DNA of 64,000 bases, taken from positions 1,187,979 through 1,251,978 of the forward strand of contig NC_049979.1 of NCBI RefSeq assembly GCF_000003815.2, in the 5' to 3' direction. The position numbers were made by a program, and so were the translations under genes. This DNA is from Branchiostoma floridae. Taxonomy: Eukaryota > Chordata > Leptocardii > Amphioxiformes > Branchiostomatidae. Of the stretch, positions 46,601 to 57,400 are shown one piece after another (the stretch's first letter is position 1; each line of letters opens with the position of its first letter). The notes beneath the pieces were generated by a model. That model made no database searches. It worked only from the letters and a program-made list of their open reading frames with translations, and was not told where the DNA came from.

Positions 46601-48767
46601 ATGTGCAGTTTGTCCTCCCCACTACCTGTATGGAGCTGACCTACCTCCTGTGTGTCTATGTGCAGTCTGTCCTCCCCACTGCCTGTATGGAGCTGACCTA
46701 CCTCCTGTGTGTCTATGTGCAGTCTGCCCTCCCCACTGCCCATATGGAGCTGACCTACCTCCTGTGTGTCTATGTGCAGTCTGTCCTCCCCAGTGCCTGT
46801 ATGGAGCTGAGTGGTGAAAGACTGGGAGAACATCTCCTCACAGCGCAGACACGTGGGCAGCATCACATCCTCTGGAGCAGGGAGGACACAAATGGGATTG
46901 TCACAGGAAACAGTCAAGTTTCATCAAGTTGGCAGAATAAAAGATATAAGATATTGAAGATTTCTTTTCACACAACCAGTAAATTCTTGCATTATCGCCA
47001 CAAAAAGGTGCCACCTACATCAGCTACATTTGCGATGAGAAGCAATTAACTTCAGTTAGAAGCTCAGACTGAAGAAGGTGTCTGAGAGACATTGAAACAT
47101 ATTTACTGGTTGTACAAAAAGAATCTTCAATATCCAGTAAAACTTGCTCTGACAACATGTTAGTTAGCTAAAATCCTTCCCATACATTTTGTTCTTTTGA
47201 GGCTGTGCTCATTGCTGATTCTGTAGGCCACAAGGACATTACTTTTACAAGAATGTGTTCCTCACTCATGATCTTTCTCATAAGGGCTGAGTGCTTAGCA
47301 GAGAATGTATTTTGTTAAAGTCTTAAACTTGAGTATTTCAACTTGAGTATGAACTGTTCAAGGTTAAACGTTTAACCCCCAACCTACCAAATACAGTACA
47401 AGGCAAATGCTTAGATCAACCTTACTGCCCATTGCACTGATCAGTTTTGTTGTAGCCCTGTGAAATGCTGTCCCCTAGCAGTTTAAGAGAAAACTGCAAT
47501 TGCTTCATCACAAAAAAAAAAAAAAAAAACAGATGACAAAACCTACTCTTCATGTCAGGATTCAGTTCTTTGGCCTTGTTCTGGTTTCCGTCCTGTTGTG
47601 TGTTGAAATGTTGCTTTAGATACTCTTCATCCCACAGCGTGAGGGCGGGCCAGTGTTTTGCCCCACCTGGAAGTAGAACATGTCACACATAACAAGGAGT
47701 GAATTTCTGCAAAACTATCAATTCTCACTCAGAAAAGTTTTTGTCCTAACAGGTGTAACATCAACAGATACTAATAATGGAAATGAGGCTAATTTGAATA
47801 ATTGATGCCTGTTTAATACCTTCCAGAAATGTAACATCTGATTGGTAATACATTTGTACCAGCCAAATGAAACAAGACAGTGTGCAAACCTATGCAAAAG
47901 TTAATCTCCAAGCAGATGTAAGGAGGATCCAGCTAATCACCAGTGTTCTATAACACATAAACTGTTAAATGTTTTTGAAACATTTAGTACTGTTATTGCA
48001 GTATTTTTGAAAGGTTTATAGTCACTCAATCCAGGTGAAAATTCCTTAGGCTAGCAATTACAGCTTGATCATTGAAATGTACAAATCCCTAAGCTTAATA
48101 GCTTAATTGAATACATGTACTAATTATTGGACCAATTAAAACGATGGACCAATAATCTAAGCAGATGACACATTCGATAAAACGTTTGATATTACAAGAC
48201 AGCACATAAACGTTGATGACAATCGTTTTTTTTTTATTACATTGCAGGCAACAAGTATTGTAAAACTACTAAAAGCAATCAACAGGGAATCTCCAAGGAG
48301 ATGTAGAATGGCAAAATCGTAACTTTTCTCGGCTCAACATCCTGGGTGACCTTACACAACTACAGACCGTCTTTTCTGAGGGACAGGGTTACTTGGATAC
48401 TTGGAGACTAAGTACGATCCCCTGCAGTACGTCTAGTCGTACCTTTAAACAGCAGTGGTCTGTGCTTCGCCACGAAGTGCTGGTGGAAGTCCTGCGGGGA
48501 GATCATGTAGGGAAGGGCCGTCACGGCTCCGGCGGGCTCGCGGTGAGACCCGAACGGGCGCCCGTGCCCTCGTCCCCGCCGCCGCTCGGGCGTTTCCTCG
48601 TCTCCTGGCACCACAGCGCTTCCGCGGGGACAGTCACCCTTCGTGCAGAATTCTGCACCCTCTTCTGACGGTGAACTTTGTGTGTTGCCGTCATTGTTCT
48701 CGCCACCAGACACCTTCAAGTACAGCAGAGGTGCGAGCACAACTAACAGAAAATATCTCGGCAACAT
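40621..48767 (-). CDS. Secretory-pathway JmjC (cupin_8) protein, 7 exons
   Basis: Exons (minus): 48767-48443, 47666-47547, 46871-46759, 45470-45328, 45024-44750, 41777-41596, 40845-40621; all phases agree and give 460 residues. Residues 1-20 (MLPRYFLLVVLAPLLYLKVS) form a signal peptide. JmjC/cupin_8 signatures follow: RPLLFKGGAKHWPALTLWDE across exons 1-2, NPDMKKDVMLPTCLRC across 2-3, the HxD motif in LHIDTQENLLVVLRG across 3-4 (H181, D183), and LEEGDLLYVPQLWWRQV in exon 5. In active JmjC oxygenases the second W is followed by the distal iron-binding histidine; here it is R259. Exon 5 also has KQAQDTN/KQAQEGS repeats. The C-terminus is cysteine-rich (CVFDDKNPKCPC). JmjC proteins are usually Fe(II)/2-oxoglutarate oxygenases; the signal peptide argues for an ER or secreted role. 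Orthology not determined. Two internal tandem arrays duplicate splice junctions. Confidence 0.88.
41717..44645 (-). repeat. Array of about 27 copies of a splice acceptor plus exon start
   Basis: The first part of JmjC exon 6 (GNPDRKYSYGQWLAAHELWV), together with the intron end before it (read on the minus strand, GTTTTTATGTACAG or GTGTAG), is repeated about 27 times upstream of the real exon with a period near 105 bases. Most copies keep an AG followed by GAAACCCAGATAGG. Two subtypes alternate irregularly. Copies lack the second half of the exon and its donor; instead the frame runs into TCACAAGTGT and usually a stop. Confidence 0.93.
45045..45160. repeat. 21-bp tandem repeat in a JmjC intron
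   Basis: About five copies of a unit like ACATCAGAACAGGTAATACAG, in the intron just upstream of exon 5. Likely simple expansion. Confidence 0.85.
45507..45815. mobile_element. MITE with GGGCTCGAAATAC termini (copy 2)
   Basis: Starts GGGCTCGAAATACCACCTGC and ends near AAAAAAGTATTTCCAGTGCT, the right terminus being eroded. Same orientation and interior as 55262-55607. Lies in the JmjC intron immediately upstream of exon 4. Confidence 0.72.
45863..46035. mobile_element. Fragment of Harbinger-like MITE
   Basis: Begins GGCCATGTTGTATTGATTAT and continues through ATGGATGACATC to a region matching 29600-29700 (TTGTAAAATTAGCAC, GGAAAACAGATA). The other end was not found, so it may be truncated. Confidence 0.6.
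46300..46812 (-). repeat. 57-bp coding minisatellite with HxD motif and splice donor, 9 copies
   Basis: The unit is the 3' end of JmjC exon 3 plus the start of its intron. Read on the minus strand each copy encodes QLHTGSGEDRLHIDTQE and then GTAGGT, a consensus 5' splice site. There are nine copies, eight with GAG/GTAGGT and the most distal with GAG/GTAGGA. Since 57 is a multiple of three and the unit has no stop in this frame, use of any of the nine donors keeps the downstream frame. The frame beyond the array stays open to 46138 but has no recognisable sequence. Confidence 0.92.
46940..47145. mobile_element. Small Penelope-like (pLTR-type) remnant
   Basis: An inverted repeat flanks it: ATATTGAAGATTTCTTTTCA and CACAACCAGTAAAT at the left, ATTTACTGGTTGTACAAAAA and GAATCTTCAATAT at the right. 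Next to the right arm, CTGAAGA at 47069-47075, a GTGTCT/AGACAT stem and GAAAC at 47094-47098 form a hammerhead-like core. The same plan occurs at 49230-50111. No coding sequence. Confidence 0.5.
47146..47546. other. JmjC intron 2 sequence
   Basis: Nothing beyond a poly-A run at 47512-47529 was recognised. Confidence 0.4.
47700..48440. other. JmjC intron 1 sequence
   Basis: No exon or bounded repeat seen. A poly-T tract lies at about 48226-48236. Confidence 0.4.
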
Positions 48768-49085
48768 CGTAGAGTAGTCTTCTGATCAAATAACACGTTG
48801 TGCTGCAGAAAGCTGACGAACCAGTTCACCAGTCCATGATCCAGTTTACTTTAATTACATACGGCCCGAGCGCCTGTTGTGTGTCACAGTTTGAAGAATC
48901 CAACAGGAAGTAAAAAGTTGTGTCATCGAATCTCAGGCTGGACGAATTGCGCACTATGGTCTGCCTCGATCCGAATCACAGATCGAACGAATGTCGTGCT
49001 AATTTCTGTCCCGATATTGTCAATAAACAAAATGGCGGAGGGTTGAAATGATTTTGTGGAGTTTTGTCGGCGTTCGGGCGAGAAA
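48768..49085. promoter_or_regulatory. Likely bidirectional promoter
   Basis: The 318 bases between the start codons of the JmjC gene (minus) and the coiled-coil gene (plus) must contain both 5' UTRs and at least the core promoters. No TATA box is obvious on either side. The segment AAAATGGCGG at about 49029 resembles a YY1-type initiator site of TATA-less genes. Shared control is inferred from spacing only. Confidence 0.5.
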
Positions 49086-51406
49086 ATGTCGCTTTTCCAG
49101 GGGATGAAGGTCAGCAGGGCAGACCAAAAGGGTGGAGAAGGCGGACAGAAGTCCCTGTTTTCGTTTATAACCTCAAACACTGCAGGTAAACGAGTAAATA
49201 CCGATATAATATAGTTGTCAGGACTAGTACGTCGATGTAGGTTAGACATCCAGGTAATAAGATACGCCAAAAATAGTTACTCAAGCAACTGGATATGGTT
49301 TTGAAACGGTCACCAAACTCAGACGGATCTTCCAAAACTTCAACATCGCCACTAACTTCAAACCTCACTCAACCCTCCGACACAAACTGGTACATCCAAA
49401 AGACAAACCACAGAAAGGTACTAAGGCCAATGTAATCTACAGACTCAAATGCGAGGAACCCAACTGTAACAACACATACATTGGTGAGACTAGTCGTCCA
49501 CTAAAAGCAAGATACCAAGAACATTGCAAACCGAAGGCCAACGGCAACTCTTCTGCTATTTTCAACCACCTACAACACAACCAAGGACATTCCTTCAACC
49601 TCCAATCTACCGACATCCTAGACCGCGAAGCCCGCTGGTTTGAACGGAGAGTTAGAGAGGCCATATATGAGAGAATATACAATCCCACACTCAACAGAAA
49701 AGGGGGGCTACGTATGGAACTTTCCGGCACTTGGGACATAGCACTCCCCCCCCCCCCCCCCCGCCAAAAAAACTTTTAGCTCCTGTAACTAAAACAACAG
49801 GAGCTAATTGACTCATTTGCATTAACTGTGTCTTAGCCTTGATATCCTTTGAAATCCAAATTGTCTTCAGCTTGACTTTGGCTTAGCTTTGTTTTCTTTG
49901 GAATCCAAATTGTCTTCAGTCTGAATTGTCTTACAACCTTTCCTATTGGACATCTGAAATTGTCTTCATTCATAGTTAGAGTATAAAAGACCTGTTTCTT
50001 GCAGATCACTTCAGTGTCACTGACGAAGGAAAGTGGATTCTTTCCGAAACGTCAAAAAATTTCTGACCGTTTCAAAACCATATCCAGTTGCTTGAGTAAC
50101 TATTTTTGGCGTGTCAGGACTAGTAGTAGTATTTGGGGGAAGGGCGGAGCCCGGAGGGCAACTTTGGCTGGTCGGCCCCCGGTATAAAACTTCAAAACTC
50201 TTGCTTTTATGGATAGAATGGTATTATATCTGGCTCATCCACGTTCAAAATTATGTTTAAGTTAAGCTTGCTTCAGCCAGTGTGCGTCATTTTGTATCCG
50301 CCGCGCCGTGTGCTAAATATAAACAATTTGTTTATGTGCAAATATTCACCGACTGTAGTGTTTTGTTTTAATGCAAACAAATATAAACCGCAATTCATTT
50401 GGTTTCAGCGCAGAATGCATTAACGACTGATAGAAAATTCCACTGTTTTAGACTTGCATGAATTAAGGGTAACAGCATCAATCATAATATATATGAATAA
50501 ATGTTTTCTTCCCTCCATGATATTGTGTAGAATTGTTAAGTACTGGCTTAGAGAAATCACCCAAGTAAAAGATAGAAATAAATGATAGATAAAGTGTAAG
50601 TCTGGGGCTGCAATTTATATTTTGGAACAATGATATAAATGCATGAAATTCATATCCCATGTGCCAGGGTAAAAAAAAGATTAATTTTAGTAAGTTGTCA
50701 TCTTTCCTCAATGTTGTTGTTGTTGTTGTCCCTGCTTAACGTCTATTTCTTCGCTAGACGTGAGCTCCAGGTACTATTTCCATCTAGGTGCTTCTCATGT
50801 GGTTGTTGCTCATTGGTGCTTGAACTCTGGTGCTTTGCACATTCGTGTATAGTAAGTTGGTGACCTATTAGTCCTCCCCGGCAAATCTCCCTGTGTCTTC
50901 TATATACTTTGAGAATGCCTTGTACATCATTTTGTTTGTTTCTTCTCCCAGATCTTCTCTCATCCCTGCTAGCGTCACTATGTCCAGCCTTCTCTCTTTC
51001 TCCCGTGTACTGAGTTCTTGGTATATGTTGTCCACCTCGTTATACATTCTGTGTCTGCTGCTCTCATACCTTGGGCAGTAGTACAGGAAGTGCTCTGTGC
51101 TTTCTCTCTCCCCACAGGCTTCACAGTTGGGTGACTCTGTGTCGTCTATCCAGTTTCTGTAGGCGTTGAGTGAGGTGTGCCCACTTACCAGCTGGTTTAT
51201 TGCAATTTTCCTCAAACACAGGTCCTCCAGTTGACCATGTCCAGTTCAGTGAAAGTGGCATTACCGAGACAACAGCAATGACAACAACCTCAACAACAAC
51301 AACAACAACAACAACAACAAGCAGTGTAGCTTCACCGTCAAACAGTTTCAGCACAACAACAACAACAACAAGAAGCAGTGTGGCTTCGCCGTCAAACGGT
51401 GTCAGC

Positions 51407-51449
<43 letters not shown>

Positions 51450-54400
51450 GCAGTGTGGCTTCACTGTCAAACAGTGTCAGCACTACAAAAGTACCGGCCA
51501 CTTCTCCACCATACACTTTCCCTTTTGGTCTATCAGCCAGTGGGGCCACCTCAGGTTTGTTTGTTTGTTTGTTTGTTTTGCATAACTCAGTCTTAAGGTA
51601 AGGTGTACGTAACACACCAGTTTTGTTGAGTACGAGCTGCCTAAGACCAGACTGTAAGATTTGAAAACTTTCCAGTCACACTGTGATGGACCCAAAGACT
51701 TTTTAGTAAATGTGATAGATAAATAAACAGATATGGTAGGATCTTTAACAAGAGGTGTGGCTCTTCCTAAACATAGGGTCTCTGGCTTTATCATGTCCCA
51801 TCCAAGAGGACTTCCCTATTTATTAATTTTCAGGGAAGAAGTGTTAAACACCTTTCCCAAGGGCACAATACTGTTAAATGCAGAAACTTTCGTGGTAGTT
51901 AAATGTTTGCGGTTTTCATGGTGGTCACTTTACCACGAACTTAAAACCACCGCGAACATTTTTCCATGGCAGTAAGAGACTACAGTGCATGGTGTTACCG
52001 CAAACTTAAAACCACCACGAAAAGTCCTTTCTCACGCTACCGCGAAATTAAATCCTAGCGAACTTAAATCTAGTACTAGTAGAAGCTTTAGATTCTAACC
52101 TCTATGTCAACAAGCCAGACCACAAGACCACCTTACCTCCTCACAGGTTACAGCAGTGAGTCTTCCAGTACCGCGTCTTCCCCTCGCTCTGTCGCTTTTC
52201 CTGCCTTGTCAGGTGACGCAGCGACAAGCGGTCCTTTCGTCGTGAAACTTGCCGGTGCAAAAAATGCCAGGAAGAAAAGACATGGTTGTCTCATTCGGCC
52301 TGGATATGCAAGACAAGATGCATCTGCAGAGGGGCCGAAGACCAATCCTGATGCTCAAGACTCTCCAGCATTGAAATCAACTCTGATAGAAGAACCAGAA
52401 AGATGTCTCGACCTGGACGAACCTGCAGCTAGTATAAACAGACTTTCCCTGGAAAAATCCAAAGTGTCAGCTCCAAATCCCTCTGCACAAGAAAGAGCTG
52501 ATGTCTTGAGACCAGACGAAAGAACTCCAACTTCAAGTTTAAGTGAGCTTCCAAAGGATTGCCAATCTGCAAAACAGGACAGAGCCATTTTGCCTCCTTT
52601 GAACAATCAAACTCAAGCAGAAGAAAATCTAGACAAGGAGAAATCGTCTTCACCCAATCCCTTTGAATCCATAACCCTTGACGTTGCAGGTAGTGAAGGT
52701 GTGAGAGAAACCACGACTGTGCCCGAGCTTGAATCGCTCAGTCTGGATCTCAGTTTTGACTTGGATTTTGACCTGGACCTGGATGTCGCCATGCCAGGTG
52801 GTACAGGCCCTGTCAACACACAGTGCAATAGTAGTGACACAGAGACGGGACTGCTGGATGGTTTGGAGCTGGACTCTTTAGATCTAAAACCTGAACTTCT
52901 CACGGACATGGGCGCAATTAACTCAGGAGCTGACGGTGGGGAATCTAATGCTAGAAGTGTGCAAAATACAGCAGCAGTGAAGTCGCCTTTTACATTTTTA
53001 CAATCAGATGATGTAGCCAAATCTGAAGAGGATAGTGATGACGTTGGTCTTGAGGTTGAATCATGCAGTACAGAGACGATCGAGCCTAGTTACCAACCTG
53101 TAGCTGTAGGAGAGTCAGAAGCAGTGAAAGATGAAAAGGCAGCTGTAGAGGACTTCTCAAAGGAAACAGATTTAAGAGATCGGGTGATGGATCTCGGCAG
53201 TGGTGATGGTGAGAACAGCTCCTTGGCGGTGTCAGATATCACCACAGGAAAAGACGAGGAACTCGTGACGACAGATTCCAAAGTGGAAGATGTCCAGGAG
53301 AGCAGCAGACTGGATGAAGTCAGGTACGGCTAGTTTATTCACATACCAATCTCCAAGCAGATATTCCAATGGCAAGATGCACAAATGTAGTCCATGGGTT
53401 GAACAGTATCTGAGTCCGGTTGGATACTGACCTGCCACTGGAAGATCTGCTTGGAAGTTGGAGATTAGCTAAATATGCCATTACAATATTCGAAAGAAAC
53501 TGTAATATAAGAAACTGTTTATCCGAATGAAAGCTCATCTGTGTTGGTAAATTCCATATTGAAAAAATTTTTTCAATAAGAAACTGTTTACATACCAAGT
53601 TTTTATCTGGACCCAACATCAGTAGTATGGTGTCCTCATAATGACATTAAGAAGAGCGTTACATTTCTTAATGATAATTATGCCAGCTATGATGAAATGG
53701 AAATTATGTATTTTTATAACATGACATGTTAGATGTTTTTAATGTTAATCGTTTGTGTTTCCTCCCCGGCCGGCAGGGAGAGGTTTTCCCATCTTAAGCA
53801 GCGTCACCAGAACCTGCTCCAGACACGTGTCAAGCTGTGCTGCACACAGGTCAAGGTGGGACACAGATTGTTTTAACACTGCAATGTTCCCTTCTTATTC
53901 AGATAAGGCCTAGTCAATTTATTTCTTAGCTGACACTGTAAAATGTAGAAATTTTTGCGGTGGTTTTATGTTTGCGGTTTTTACGTTGCAAGTTTACCGT
54001 GAACCTAAAACCACCACGAACATTTTTCCATGGCAGTAAGAGACTACAGTGCATGGTGCTACCGCGAACTTAAAACCACCGCAAACAGTCCTTTTCCTGT
54101 TATCGCGAAATTAAATCCCCACAAACTTAAATGCATTTACTGTCAGTAGTCAAATGAAAGTTAGTGGCCAACGTAAAAGCAGAGAGCTGGGAGGAAAACT
54201 TGGATCTGACTGTATCTCTCATCACAACTTTGTGTACATGTACATGTACCATGTAAAAAACATGGCCATCAGGCTCTGTCTTATGTATAATGTCCAGTTT
54301 AGCATTCCTTTTTTTTCTCTAATCCTGAGAAGTATCAAATTAAATTGACGTGGCATAAGCAACCCCTGACGCTGACCTGAATACTTGATGACAAAATTTT

Positions 54401-57400
54401 CTTTTTTTATTAATTGTTTTCCAAACTTAATTTGTAGACCACAGTGACTTCTATTCTGTATTGAAACTTATCACTTATCTTACTATACAGAAGAGACAAG
54501 AACTCAGCAGAATCAAGACAGAGCAGGACCTGGCTGTGCAGAATGAGGACTATGACAAAGGTACCAGTAGTTTGGATGATACATGGGTGTGTGTTGACTG
54601 CCATAGTTTATGCTACATTTTACATGATGTAGAGTCAACAGTATGGGTGTAACAGATGGCAGGATACAATGCCACTTACATCAATAATCACACACAGACA
54701 CAGTACATTTTTCAATGACACATGCTTCGTAACACAACATGTGTCAGTTTGTACAAATGTTGATACATTATACTTCTGGCAACATTGTGCTCATACACTC
54801 ACAAAGCACAAACACTCACTGACATGAAAACATTACCCATGCATGATCGTACCAAAGAAAAAGCTGTATCATAACATCAGTAACAAATGGAAGCAGGGAT
54901 ACTAGTGTAGAAAAAAAATTGAAAACAAGGTTAAGTTTTTTTCAATTAATATTGAATAAATTTATTAGTTGACAAACATTTTCACCTGTATTTTCTCCTT
55001 ACCGTCCGTAGCGGAAGCCTTCAACAGACAACTCCAGTCTCTCACAGCCGACCTGCAGGTCATGACCTTTGACCTCCCATCATCAGAGCCATCCTCAGCA
55101 TCACTGCTGGAGGAGATGAGGCAGGTGATGCAGGAGGAGGTTGCCATGGTAACAGAGGAGGCAGAGAGGTATGCTGCCATGAAAGCCAAGGAGGAAGAGT
55201 GCTTAAAGGAGCTTAGAATGACAAAACAGGAGGAGCTGAACAGGTAAGTGGAGTGGGATCAGGGCTCGAAATACCACCTGCATATGCAGGTTAGTGCAGG
55301 TTAAATTGGAGCTGTGCAGGTATTTCTGATGTCTACCTGCACCTAACCTGCACTGGTCCATGTACTGAGTTTTATACATATACGTCCTGTGATGCATGTG
55401 AACATTGTATGTGGATTGTTATTAGCTGCATTGACTGTTAGTTACCATCTACTGAGTATAAAAGAAAAAATTGCAATGGTTCCTTAGCAATTTAGTATGA
55501 TCCATACTTCCTAAATTGAGAAGGTGCAGGTAAAATTTGTCTGGTGCAGGTTATTTTCAATGTTACTTGCACCAGTGCAGGTATGCAGAAAAAAGTATTT
55601 TGAGCCCTGGAGATAAAACAGACTTCAAAGTTGTTAAAAGTCAATTGTAGAATTACCCTTCGGAAATTGAGTATGTGATATTTTCTGTTAAATACAAATT
55701 ACAATCATGGTTCTTTGATTTGCTTTGACTTGATGTATTGAGATTGCGACAAGACAATACACACAGGACACAGGCTGCTATTACTGGTGTTGTTATGTGT
55801 TGTGATATATCCATTGATTTTCACTTTACTTTCACTTTATTTATTTAACCAGGAATAATACAGCTAAGGTCAACCTAGATGACTTAGTGTTGTGATGTTG
55901 CATACTAAGTTTTATATTTTCTCCCAGGGAGAAGCAGAAGCTCACCACGCTTCAAGATCAGCTGGCCATGGCAGCAAGGTACAACTGACTTTGATCAGTC
56001 AGAGATATCACTTACTTGTTGTGCATGTACAAAATGTAAGTTGCAGTTAGAGAGTGCTGATTTAAGCCTAAATGAAAATTTTTAAAAGACTCTTCCTTTG
56101 ATATGGTCAGAATGTTAAATACACTGTAAATGTGTTACTATATGTACAATACTTAGAAGTCACTTTGCTTCTCTTGTCAGTTGAATAGGTAGTATACTGA
56201 TCCTGTGAAACGATTGTGACTCAGGAATTATATGTGCCCCCACTTGAGTCACTTCTTTTATGTTCTTTTGTCATGTTTTTGACTTTGTAATTATTTGTGC
56301 CACAGCCACCTGTCGCTTGACCGTGAGCACCTGCAGAAGTCGAAGGCGCAGCTGTCGAGTCAGGTGGAGGAGAGGACAGCTGAGTTTCACACTGCCAGGG
56401 AACAGCTGGTGGAGAGGAGACAGGACATACAGGTCTGCAAAAATTCCTTGTTTTTCTTCCGTACTGACTGACTGACTGAGTGACTGACTGACTGAGTGAC
56501 TGACTGACTGACTGACTGACTGACTACTGACTGACTGACTGACTGACTGACTCACTCACACACTCACTCACTCACTCACTCACTGACTCACTCTCACTCA
56601 CTCACTCACTCACTCACTCACTCACTCACTCACTCACTGACTCACTCTCACTCACTCACTCACTCACTCACTCACTCACTCACTCACTCACTCACTCACT
56701 CACTCACTCACTCACTCACTCACTCACTCACCCAATCAATCAATCAATCACACCCTTGAGTGGGACCATGAAGCCAGCTAAAAGGGAAGTGACCGGTAGG
56801 AATATGCCCTGCTACAGAAACATTGATGAAACTTGCCAACCTACATTTATGTACAACTAGACACTACAAGGTGAACAATAACTCAAACAACAACATCTGA
56901 GTTTCACACTGCCAGGGAACAGCTGGTGGAGAGGAGACAGGACATACAGGTCTGTAAAAAGTTCAATTTTTTTGTTCCACACTGACTTATTGACTGACTG
57001 ACTCACCGACACACTCAGGCAATGGCCTGTTTTTCAGTTGTACTTGGACTCAAAGCACAAAACAACATAACTGTAGGCTATTCCAATGGCCCGCATGACC
57101 ATGCTTTTTTCCCGTGTTCAAAACACAAGCCAAAAAGGCCTATTTTACCAGGATTTCTTGTCAGTTATTATAAAAAATTGAGGTCGCCACACCCTGACAT
57201 GGTCATGTTTGGCAAAATGCAGCCAGGACACTTTTAGCAAGTGGATTAATGCTTGTGTCTACGGGGAACAATCTTGGGACTGCCAAACCAGTCGTCTTGA
57301 GGTGACGGTGGTATTGTGGAGGTAGTCGTTACAACAAGTTTGACTGTACATCTCTATTTCTCCAGGATGAGATCTCTGCCCTGGAGGCCCAGCTGGCGGT

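Noticed and set aside
46306-47049. Plus-strand 247- and 150-codon frames over the 57-bp array
   Set aside because: Same repeat artefact; the minus strand has the JmjC motif and splice donors.
51378-51596. Poly-Gln frame overlapping coiled-coil exon 2
   Set aside because: Alternative reading of the CAA microsatellite; the poly-Thr frame is the one that joins phase-correctly to exons 1 and 3.
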